NCBI RefSeq assembly: GCF_025766255.1
Contig: NW_026516686.1
Span: forward strand, 310,001-374,000
DNA: 64,000 nt
DNA from: Zychaea mexicana
Taxonomy: Eukaryota; Mucoromycota; Mucoromycetes; Mucorales; Lichtheimiaceae
Direction of reading: 5' to 3'
Both the position numbers and the translations under genes were made by a program. This document shows, in pieces, positions 20,601 to 30,261 of the stretch. The notes under the pieces were generated by a model. That model was not told the origin of the DNA. It worked only from the letters and a program-made list of their open reading frames with translations, and made no database searches. The first letter of the stretch is position 1. The number at the start of each line of letters is the position of its first letter.

Positions 20601-23600
20601 GTGGTTTCATAGGCTTATTTTTTCAAGTATGCGAGAAAGGAAAAGAAATCGATACGTTAGTATGCTTTCGAATATATATATTCATTACTAGTTACTTCTT
20701 TTACCAGGAAGGCCGATTTTTTTGGTATCGATATTAAGGCCAACAGTAATGATTTCGACGTGATATCCGTCCTGGAAACCATTGGAGATAATATTTGCAT
20801 CTTCTGTTTTGAGGCACCAGAAAATTGTCTGTACAGCATCGTGCGCAGGATCAGGAAGCTTATCATCTCGAGAATTGACTGTTCAAATATCAGTTTATCT
20901 GTAATATTTTGAGTTTTTTTTTTTACTTGAGGGGAAATAAGTATATTATATTACCATGGATTTCGACACTGAGAATATCCAAGTAATCTCTTGCACGGGA
21001 TACTTTAGATTTTGGCTTACTCAAGCTGTATTGGAACCCAAGTGTGGAAGGACCATCCAACTTTGATACGATATAGAGAGAGAGTACAATTCCAATTAAT
21101 TTGATGAACCTCGTTTAATAAGTAGCATTGGCTATTTTAAATCCAACAAACCTGAGACGCAGATGCCTTGTCTACCTCGCCTGACTTATCCTTTTCAGCC
21201 TGAACCTGCTCGCTTGCACCCACTTTCTTCTGCTCCTTTTGCAATAGCCATTGCCTTATTTCAACAGCACTCGGAGGCCCGCGAGCCATTTCCCACTCGG
21301 TGATGCTTGAATGCTTCCACTCGTTCTCTTTTGATGGATCAAAATACTTTGGCGGTACAGGTTTAAGGTGTTGCACCGATTTGGAGGTCAAACGGAACTC
21401 CTTTCCTGAGAAGACTTTCGCTCTGCTCGGCACATCAGCTGGGTTGCTGTAGTAGGGCTCTTGATAGGATACGTAGTCAAGATTTGATACCTCCGGTGGT
21501 GGATGCGCATAGGTATATTCTTTTGAATAAGTTTCATCAAATATTGGGTCCACTGTGCCAGGATCATGGATCTGTGAATGTTTATTAGATGGTGATCCGT
21601 GGGCTAAACTTTCGAGTAAAGAGTTGTGCTTTCGGTCATGAGTTGATGATTTTAGGTTCCGGTTTTGTTGCCCTGGTTGACTGTATTGCTCCTGTGCTTG
21701 CTGTTGGCGTTGTTGATTTGCTTTTTCTTGTCTTTTCTTCAAAACTAGCTGTACTAATGCAGGTTGCTTTTTGACGGATATATAAGGCTCTTCTTTGTAT
21801 GATAAGGGTGACCTTCGTACATTTGTGCGAATGGGTTGTATTTCGTGATTATCATCAGTATGATCCTCGTCGTTTTCGCTACTACTATCACCGGCACCAT
21901 CATACTGCGGAAGGTGCCGACTTCGTTTGTACGCCCTGTATATGAGATTGTGTATATACTACGTTAACTACTAAAACAGCGAGAATCCCAGTGAATGCCA
22001 CAAGATCTTACCGTGATGGTAAAGGCGGCACTTCACTCACTTGCAACTCTGTGTCGTCGTCCTCATCCACATTCATTATAGCCGAACGCGACTCACTATG
22101 TTCCTCTTCCATGGTTGACGACTTTGTTGCTTCAGCTTCTCGAGCTTCTATCCTGGCCACTTCTGCATGAAAATCCAATTTTCGTGGTCTGCAGAGAAAA
22201 CTCGAATTGCATTAGGGGTTCTTGGATGGGAACCTATTGTCTTCAATTTCTTTTTTAAATCAACAACCATTTCTTTGTACCTGAACAAATCTGGTCGCTC
22301 CTCTTCATGTTCTAACTGAATCTGTGGTAAACGCTGCTGTGTTCTTGAAGGACTCTGCGTCGGCCACATTATATTTTGGTCCTCTTCTTCCCCATTATCT
22401 TGTTCAAGTCTTCGCTCCTCTTCTTGTTCACTGTATTGCCTTGCTAGAGCCAATACATCTTCATCAGGTATATCATCATCTTGAAAAGAGCTAGCACTAC
22501 GGACGAGCGAGTGGATCATGTCGACATTCACGTTTTCGTTAGTTGTATTTGCTGCGACCTTTTGCCAACTTTGGTATCGTGATGGCGTCGCCGCCTGAAC
22601 GCTGTAGGGCGATGCGTGGGCCATCTGTCGTTCTTGATTGCCAAGTTCCGAGACTTGAGAATCATTTTGTTCCTGGCTGCTGTTTTGTCGTAACAAGTCC
22701 GAAAGATTGGATAGCATACGCGGTGGAATAATGAGCGACTGTGAGCGATTTGGTCTCTGACTTAAAGTATAATATTTGGGTGGATAGAGCGATTCAACAG
22801 CTTCAAAGGTAGTAGGAATGTTGGCTGAGTAGATAAGCGCATTTTCCTCATAACCGTTACCATCATCGCTACCGCTAGGTTCATCGGCAGCCTCTGTCGT
22901 TTCTGACACACCACCAGTAAATCGGTTTATCATGCGGCGCCATGACGGTTCTGTACTCCAATGTCGATTTTGGGCATTATCACGCGCTTCATTCTGTGTA
23001 TTCGTAGTAGGCATTGGCACGTTCCGTTCTGCGCGACGGTTTGCTTCGTCATTCCATATCCCTGCTAACGATTTGATCAACTTTTCTTGTTGCGATTGTT
23101 CCTTTTCCAAGTCTCTATGGCAATGAATATCCCGTTGCTGCAGCTCCAATCTGTTGCCAATCGTCATGACAGTGGTATCCATTTCCAGTTCACAGTAACT
23201 TGATCTACCGACGCTGCTCCACTGCATTTCCCTCGGTACTGTCATTGCTGTATAGAACTCATTATCATTCAGAGAAACAGACGCGTCTCGATCGCTCGTG
23301 GACTGGCTCAACAATACGGTCTTGGGTTCATCAAACATAGGCTCTCGAAACCGTAAACTGAACTGCACATTCTGGTCATCGTCGCTATTGTTGTTGTCAA
23401 CAGTAGAAGTATGCTGCGGTCGAGCTGGATGTACATGAACCCAATTCATGCCGTACAGGTTGTAATCCATCATAAACTGCAGCTCAAATGGAATGTGTGC
23501 TTCGTGCGGCTGGTAAGATGTACCGTTGACTGCGCCCTTGACTAATATATCCACCATGCGCTGCTTGTCTGCAGGATTCAATAAATTGATCTTGAGATAT

Positions 23601-24076
23601 GTCTCCGGTTTCGCATGGTAACCGTAAAAAGGTATGCCCTTGACCAACGTAATTGCTGCAATATACTGATCGCCGTTGACGCCTTCATTTCTCCCCTGTG
23701 CCAGACTGAGCGCGTGATTAACTGCATTGCCGAATTGAAAGATTTCGCGTTGGATCTGTTCAGGTTCTACATTATGCGTAGGAATTGCATAGGGTACGTA
23801 AAAATAAGGGTATGCCTTTGACAACATAGTATAACTTTCATTAGCACAAACACTTGGCAAATTTACAAAGTGGAGTACTAACAATTGGCACTTTGTTTCT
23901 ACCTGGTGAACGTGTAGACACGCTTTCTGTCCGGACGGCGTTGACCCGAACACACGAATAACGGGAACTTTATTCAGCCTCGTGCTACTGAAAGGACAAA
24001 ACGCGCGATCCATAGGACCCGGATCGTCCAAGTAATGATCGATATTAATCATTCGAATTGAAATGTAGCGGTCCAT
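17651..24076 (-). CDS. REV3: DNA polymerase zeta catalytic subunit (translesion synthesis)
   Basis: B-family polymerase that extends from damaged bases. Fourteen exons: 23903-24076, 22281-23815, 22012-22188, 21152-21935, 20955-21060, 20705-20878, 20467-20613, 20189-20387, 19818-20097, 19605-19735, 19402-19514, 19046-19339, 18610-18947, 17651-18485; about 1761 aa. The N-terminus has KVPVIRVFGSTPSGQKACLH then PYFYVPY. A long Ser/Gln/Glu-rich insert follows. The exonuclease-like domain has DILVGYELHNASWGYLIERA. The palm motifs are DFQSLYPSIM, KYIANVTYGYTSA and VYGDTDSVFV. The C-terminus has a zinc module (CIIC...CSTC) and the CysB Fe-S/accessory-subunit module (CQSC...CDSLDC). One junction is abnormal: exon 11 ends with one leftover base at 19402, while exon 12 (from 19339) reads the conserved frame only from a full codon, leaving one surplus base beside a G4 run at 19331-19334. 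The first intron is 87 nt and stop-free. Confidence 0.94.
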
Positions 24077-25065
24077 ACGGAAGAGAAAGTGTACAAAGGA
24101 AATCGGTCTTCAAAGAGCAGAACAAAAAAAGAAGGAAGCTATTTGTTTGTGTGGCGCTTTTCAACTTTCATGCGTTCATGTACAAGCTGCCTTGAGGTAC
24201 CCGTGCCTGATCATGATCATCGGTTAGCTCCGCTTGCATATAATACAACTCTTCTGTGAACCTTGGTTGCTCTTATGATCCTTTTATTTTTTCATATTGG
24301 AAAGACTCGTTCTCAACAACATGAAATAGTTATAGGCGCTCCAATTGTTGTTTCTGCTAGCAGCAACATCATAATGGTATTGCTTCAAAGCAATGTTGGG
24401 CTCTAAATGAGGTTTCTCTGTCTAGAATAAAAGAAGAGCGTGTTTTGTTCATGATAATCATTTTACAGTCGTGGTCATAGTTAATGAACAGCTGTACCAA
24501 AGTTATAACACGGGATCTACGTCGTAGCGCTAGATTGGTAGGGTCAGAAGATATGGCATTGTGCGTGGTGATTATTTAGAATAATAATTTCCTCGGTAAT
24601 ACGACCAATGGCTAGTACATCCATTCTAACAATATCATCTAAATTTCACCATGATTAAGTATAATACTGCATACCCCACAGCAACAGTAGTGTTTTCGCT
24701 GTATCTGAAGCGAAGAAGTTGAATATCATGAGAAGCCTCGATATGGTTATTGAGAACTCCTAGCATTAATTCAAATTCTCGTCTGGTCAAACCAACCATA
24801 TACTCTTTGTATACAGTGGCTGTACAAACAACGACTTCCAATTTGCTACAGGATAAGTGCGGACGACTGAATGAGCATAATTTGGTAATATTGACGTCGG
24901 ATGGTACGATTAGATGCCTTGGGACGCTTCAGACCGAATTTATTAGTATGTACTGCCTCTAATCACCCACGAAATTTTGCATAAATGGAGAAAGACGGTC
25001 GTAGGCAGCATATTTTGATGCAAACATTATTTCGTTGCCATTTGGAGGACAGATTAAACTGAGAT
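24077..25065. other. Gap between REV3 and GNAT gene, with a decayed coding stretch
   Basis: REV3 promoter side followed by about 1 kb without an intact gene. A decayed minus-strand coding stretch (24635-24945) is listed separately. Confidence 0.4.
24635..24945 (-). pseudogene. Decayed coding stretch, unrecognised
   Basis: On the minus strand two protein-like segments abut in different frames. The first contains GLKRPKASNRTIRRQYYQI and ends in a TAG near 24846. The second continues from about 24846 as KLEVVVCTATVYKEYMVGL and TRREFELMLGVLNNHIEASH. Together they read like one globular protein broken by a stop plus a frameshift. The second part has no ATG of its own (the frame begins at TTG). 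No domain is recognised. It could instead be two exons with a splice site I did not find. Confidence 0.35.
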
Positions 25066-25859
25066 TTATAAAGCACTTTTGGGCATTAAATTTACTTTTA
25101 AAAGTACATGGACTGCGCTTTTATCCTCTAAACGCTGAGGATCTGGGTATTTTACAATGCCTACTTCTTTAAAATTAAACTCACTTCTAACCCAGGAACG
25201 TAACTTTGTTTTCTTGTCCAATATCTTTAAGAAGGCTGCTTCGTAACCCATCTTCTTTGCTTGAGCCATTGCTGCGTACATTATCTGCGCACCAACACTT
25301 TTACTCTGGTCGGCAGGATTTACAGCAAATAATTCGAAAATACAATAGTGGTCGTTGCCATTACTGTCTGTCATTGGATCAATCATTACAGTGCCAACCG
25401 CTGTTTCATCTGCCTTTTTACTGCTGTCGCTCGACGGATCACGTTTCGTAAAGGCGCACATGAATGCTGACGAGGTTTCATCACTTCTACGAAGGCAAGC
25501 ATAAATGTTTTGGAGCGTAGTACGATCGCCTTTTATGATGTTTTTGTTTGATGTCCAGCCATCTATATGGTCGATGTAATAGTGCAGAGTATTATATAAT
25601 ACTAGTTAGCTAACAGCTTCAAAATTTCATCATCTATCTATTTACGAAGTTATCGATAAAATAAGCTACTAATAAATCCACAGTTTTTTTAATATATTTT
25701 ACCATCTGATTTATAAGCAGAGTTAATAATGGAAGTCATTTTAGGTGCGTGCTTGACGTCGTCTATAGTTGCAACTCGTACGAAGAAGTTGCTACTATTC
25801 TTGGTTTTACTGGGTGGTGGTTGACCGGGAATCTCTTCTTCTGTTGGTGTTGGTGTCAT
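25066..25859 (-). CDS. GNAT-family N-acetyltransferase
   Basis: Two exons, 25703-25859 and 25066-25601, joined in phase by an intron with GTAAAA donor and CTAG acceptor, giving 230 aa. The fold order fits GNAT enzymes, which use acetyl-CoA. The N-terminal strand and helix are FFVRVATIDDVKH, then MTSIINSAYKSD. The middle strands read GTVMIDP and CIFELFAVNPADQSKSVGAQ, the last of these covering the beta4 strand and the pyrophosphate-binding loop (degenerate Q/R-x-x-G-x-G/A, here QSKSVGA), followed by helix IMYAAMAQAKKMGYE. A C-terminal strand follows with VGIVKYPDP. The substrate cannot be told from sequence. The start ATG lies 5' of a Pro/Thr/Glu-rich leader (MTPTPTEEEIPGQPPPS). Fungal genomes carry many such small acetyltransferases acting on amines or drugs. 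Confidence 0.8.
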
Positions 25860-27382
25860 ATATGGGCTGGATAATGAGCATTTCCATCATGCACAAAATT
25901 AGTTCTTTATATATGTGTATGTAAGATGTATGCACTTACCTTTCAACATGCACTATCTGTATGCGTATAATTTTGTCGAACGACAGCTGACGTATAGTAC
26001 GCGATGGTCGACATCCATTTTGGACGCCTATTGAATGCATTTGCTGCACCTTAAACGCATCTCAAAATGCATTTTGCATGCATTCGAAGAAAGCATATTA
26101 GAGCGCTTTAAGGTTTTTTGTATATCGGGACGTCTTCGGCCTTTAGCAAAAACGGATTTGTACATTTCCTAATCACTAGCAAGTGAAGCAAAAACCTGCG
26201 GCTCGCTTGAAAGTGTTTATGATAAAAGCGATCTGGTAGCTACTAGACAATTGTTATCGCTTCAACCTGCGGCTTTTCATGCTAATGGCATCTTCGATTT
26301 TGTATACTTAAGCCGACCTGAGCGAAAAATAACAAGCTAAATGGCTGCTTCTTAAGGTAAGATTTATTAAACCTAAGCCGTTGCATCATACAGTATCATT
26401 GCGATCAAAGTATAGCATCATTCGTGTAGGAGCCAAAATCTGTATTGCTGGTACGGAGATCGGCTTACCATTACCGAAATATGTACGTCAGCAATATACT
26501 TTTTCTCTTTCTTACACCTATGCTCATCTTCAATCCATACATATGATACTGCTATGTAGCGAAATACTGTAAATGGTGTCCTGTGGCTAAAAGAGATCGC
26601 CGAGAAAAACCTTTATAATTTCTGCATTGGCAGTGGAATCAAATTATTCCACTTTAGCTATTTCTTTTCAATACCTGTATACCAAGCAGTGATGCTACTT
26701 AGATTGGTTCCTGCACTTAGTATATAGGCTGATCCTCGAATAACCAGCAGTCATTTATATCAGATCTTAGAAACACCGATAAACTGACGATACTGTTAAA
26801 CGAACGACCATAATAACCGTTTGCAGTATCAAATCGTAGTTCTCTTTTGTATAGTATCATTGTCATTTTTCGCTTACCAGGGAGAAAAAGAGAAGAGTCA
26901 GTGGGCGCTACCCTGTGTGTATGCAGCTTCTGCAAGCAACCTTTGTGATATGTACGCGCAACACTGCTTCTGCATTATTTGCTATCAACTCTTTCCCTTA
27001 CACGCCGTTCTATCCGACGATCGTTCTATTAAGGAATTCTAGCTACTTTTTGTATCAAGTAACACTACCTATAAAGGCCTTATCGTGTACTAGTAAAAAA
27101 GAATGACTACTACATATAGGAGCCGTAGAGTATAACGTTGCTCGATGTAGAAGACTGTCCTATTGCTATTATTTTTCTATTGATGTATTTTGAAGCGAAC
27201 TGACACATCGTATATGTCCACCTGTATCGCTTCTTAATAAAAATAGGTTTTCTGTGTTGATAGCAATTATTGATAGCCTACAAGGGCAAATGTCTGTATA
27301 CACATACGATATTGACATAATAGAATTTATTTTCAATAGTATGAGTAGAATCTCAACATACACATATCTAAAGCTACCTCTT
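25860..27382. other. 1.5-kb AT-rich gap with weak relics
   Basis: No intact gene. At 26025-26095 the words GCATTT/TGCATGCATTCG recur several times, forming a short direct/inverted patch upstream of the GNAT gene. A minus-strand frame at 26717-26935 contains KRKMTMILYKRELRFDTANG and NSIVSLSVFLRSDINDCW, which look protein-like but have no supported start or exon partners. Otherwise nothing is seen. Confidence 0.35.
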
Positions 27383-28588
27383 CTATTCATTCGCAAATGA
27401 GCACTTATATTTTCGCAGATATAGCTCTTTTTTTTCTTAAAAGAAAAGCAGTTTATAACATACCATCACCATTAGGAAAGTAACCAATGCTGTGCGCACT
27501 TCCTTGATATGTATTTGCGTATCGACGTTATGTATATAGTATCATAGGATGTTAGCTCGCACCATTGCCAGGTATATACTAACGTCGTAAAATGACTTAC
27601 TTGTTGTCAACATAAATGATTCGATGGGTTTTATGCTGTGAATATGTATTGGCCCACAGTGTTTGCCCAGATTAACCATTTCGTTGGCGGCGGTGTCTTT
27701 GGTGGCACGCTTTAAATCGTCCTTTTCCTGATCCGTAAGTTTGGAGAGCTGGATACCATGAGTCTCGGCGTCAATCTTTGGAGCCAACTCAATATATTTC
27801 TCTGTAATCTCGTACAATGATGCATTTCCTAGGTCGGCATAGTAGCCACGGTCATATGATCCAAATTTTTTCAAGTTTTAGAAACTAAAAAGAAAACGAC
27901 ACATACGGACATCGATTTTTAGTAGCTTATTGTATTACAGTATGAAAACAGTATGGTATATATTCTCGCAGACACTTCACAATTATTTAATGAGCCATAT
28001 TATAATGATGGAAGGTACTGTATCATCAAAGTAGTATACCTTATTAACGTCGAGAACCACGTCGTAATTCTCCTTTTCGCGCGCCGTCGTTTTAAAAGCA
28101 ATCTTCTCGGCAGAAACTATTCAAACTGGTGGTGGAGTGACTACAGTCACTTCAGCAGTTATAGGTGGAGTCGATTTAAAGGTACATGAAAGAAGCAAAA
28201 GTGAGTTGAAAGGCGATACGTTTCGTGGCGATAAATCATCACAAAAATGGTTGTTGCATCTTTTAAAGTTTTTGTACATAGAAACTATATCCGGCAGTGG
28301 AAGCAATGAGTCAGAAGTACTTCTTATATTCTTTGTGTTACTGTAGCATGCGTGAGAACACAGCGTCGTAGTGTCTTTCAACTTTGAAAGCGAATCCATT
28401 TGTATACCATCCCGAACTTAGTGAAGATATCGATAACGACAACAGCTTGACATAGTGGTATGTCGTTGAAAAGCAGCTATCTGGAATGAAGTTACTGCAG
28501 ATCGATACTCACCAGAATCTATCTGGAGGGAATCAAACATCAATGTAGCTTCCTTAATATTCTGCCTATGATCGCTCTCTGCAGCCAT
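27383..28588 (-). pseudogene. Unrecognised five-exon gene with an apparent one-base frameshift
   Basis: A model built from phase agreement. Exons on the minus strand: 28513-28588 (MAAESDHRQNIKEATLMFDS), 28040-28116 (KIAFKTTAREKENYDVVLDV), 27601-27884, 27464-27502 (SAHSIGYFPNGD), 27383-27435 (ending ...YKCSFANE, stop). Donors GTGAGT, GTATAC, GTAAGT, GTATGT and pyrimidine-AG acceptors all fit, and all phases agree except in exon 3. There the reading frame that continues well (GSYDRGYYADLGNASLYEIT, then KHCGPIHIHSIKPIESF) needs one A fewer in the A6 run at about 27866-27871. Length about 175 aa. The first intron is unusually long (396 nt). I recognise no family. It may be a recent pseudogene, a gene with a sequencing indel, or part of a longer gene. 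Confidence 0.42.
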
Positions 28589-29367
28589 GCAAATTCGTCG
28601 AGGGATTGGAACCAGTACACACGGACAAATGCGCTGTCAAAAAGACCAAGGCTGTTGGACGCACCATGCGCCGGAGCATCATCAAATAATTCACCCGGTC
28701 GTCCATAGCCATCCGGTAACGAAATGGAAGTCATTATATCTGCAGCTGCTCTTTGTCGAGGGGATTGTTGGCTGCACTTGACGAAAACCATTGACAGTAT
28801 TAGGATTCCTAACTAATAAAATTGAGGCCTCTCATAATATTCAGCTACGATATAAATGGGATGAGGGCACGATTGCAGTATGAAGGTATATGGTTTTTTT
28901 TACTGATACTGCTAGCATGCTGTTCGCTAATGTTGTATTTTCGTCAGTAATAAGTAGCACAGCATATGTACTGTAGTGTTACTACGTTTTTGTATTGACG
29001 ACGTACACCGAAAAATAACATCAATACTACTGCTCGACTTTAAAAAAGCCTCATAGTGATCGACTATGATAAAGACATTACTGCGCTTAATGCAATGTTT
29101 TTGATTCTGGGCATAAGGGAGTAATTGCCCCAAGATCATGATGTTAGTGTTGGCAGCAGTTGTTGGTTTGGTATCATAGTATAACCCTGAGATGTATGGG
29201 TGAATTTTATCATAGACCGGTTTTTTATATAAAGTTCTATGGTTTGCTGCCATCGTTTTTCAATCCTGCTTCCTTTCTCAGTTCTATAAACAAAGTGTTC
29301 GATGGTTAGCAAACAGTAGTAAATTTAAATGCTTCCCAATTAAACAGGATCATTTTTCCCCTCCCAT
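28589..29367. other. Gap with two weak minus-strand frames
   Basis: A frame at 28540-28791 includes SISLPDGYGRPGELFDDAP, overlapping the first exon of the gene at 27383-28588 in another frame. A second frame, 28927-29253, starts MAANHRTLYKKPVYDKIHPY. Both look partly protein-like, but neither has coherent splice partners. No confident gene. Confidence 0.3.
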
Positions 29368-30261
29368 CTACTTACGACAGACAATACTCGACATATCCCA
29401 GTCGCCATGCTCCTTATGGACTGATTCCAAATGGCTCAAGAATAGTTCAGTGATGGGCAGCTTGGTGTTGTATTCCTTGCCCATGTTGAGGATATGGGTA
29501 GCATCCTTCTTGGCCGACGTGAGCGGAAAATGTATTTCGTTTTCATACGTGTTTCTGTTCATCCGGTCTGCATACATGGGCAAAAGTGTTCCCGGGAAAA
29601 GACCATCCATCAAATCCTTGACCTTATCTTGACCAATACCCGAAGCCTGAGCCAGAGTCATGCCTTCGCCCAACATTTCGACAAACGACGTGACAAAAAA
29701 GTTACCGGTCAACTTGAGTTGCAATGCTTGACGCGGCTGTTCACCAGTACGGATGACTTTGGGCCCCGTAGCAGGAACCAGAATAGGCAACACTTTTTCC
29801 TCCAAGACTTGCGACCGACCACCAGCAAGGATAATCAAACCCTGAACACGTGCTTTGGCAGGTGGACCCATGAATGGACAGGCAACGAAATGAGCCCCAT
29901 ACCGTTCGACCTTGCTAGCTAATTCTTGAGAAACATCTGGTGCAATGGTGGATTGTTCGACAATGATGCTGTCCTTTTTCAAACCATGGGCCAACAGATT
30001 GTCAATCACGTCTTTGACAACGGCGTCATTGAGTAAACAGGTAAAGATAATGTCGGCCTGTTCAGCGACAGTTTTGATCGTCTCGGCAACTTGAATGTCG
30101 GGTACTTTCGCTTTGAGTGCTTCCGCTCGGGCCAAGGTTCGGTTGTGCACGAGCAAAGGCTTGCCGCCTGTAGAGACCAAATGTTTATGAATATGCTGCG
30201 ACGTTTCAAAACCGATAGCGCCAAGACCGATAAACGCGTATTGTGGGATTTGGATGTTCAT
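29368..30261 (-). CDS. 3-hydroxyisobutyrate dehydrogenase-like NAD(P)-dependent oxidoreductase
   Basis: Single-exon 297-aa member of the beta-hydroxyacid dehydrogenase family (6-phosphogluconate dehydrogenase NAD-binding fold plus helical domain). The dinucleotide-binding loop reads FIGLGAIG at residues 10-17, followed by strand and loop VHNRT (about 38-42). The substrate-binding segment near 128-137 (ACPFMGPPAK) replaces the classic DAPVSGG, so the substrate probably differs from 3-hydroxyisobutyrate. The catalytic lysine is most likely K183 in QLKLTGNFF, matching the conserved K-x-x-x-N arrangement. The C-terminal helical part has HFPLTSAKKDATHILNM, close to the family's LxLKDxxL pattern. 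There is no clear mitochondrial presequence. Related fungal proteins act on small hydroxy acids or aldehydes. The exact reaction is unknown here. Confidence 0.87.
   Translation of the reverse strand: MNIQIPQYAFIGLGAIGFETSQHIHKHLVSTGGKPLLVHNRTLARAEALKAKVPDIQVAETIKTVAEQADIIFTCLLNDAVVKDVIDNLLAHGLKKDSIIVEQSTIAPDVSQELASKVERYGAHFVACPFMGPPAKARVQGLIILAGGRSQVLEEKVLPILVPATGPKVIRTGEQPRQALQLKLTGNFFVTSFVEMLGEGMTLAQASGIGQDKVKDLMDGLFPGTLLPMYADRMNRNTYENEIHFPLTSAKKDATHILNMGKEYNTKLPITELFLSHLESVHKEHGDWDMSSIVCRK

Noticed and set aside
23816..23902. Reading REV3 straight through 23816-23902 as coding
   Set aside because: The 87-nt stretch is stop-free and a multiple of three, but it begins GTAGAA, ends AAAG, and interrupts the conserved N-terminal block (…CLHVHQ then AYPYFYVPY). 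I treat it as an intron, though retention would not break the frame.
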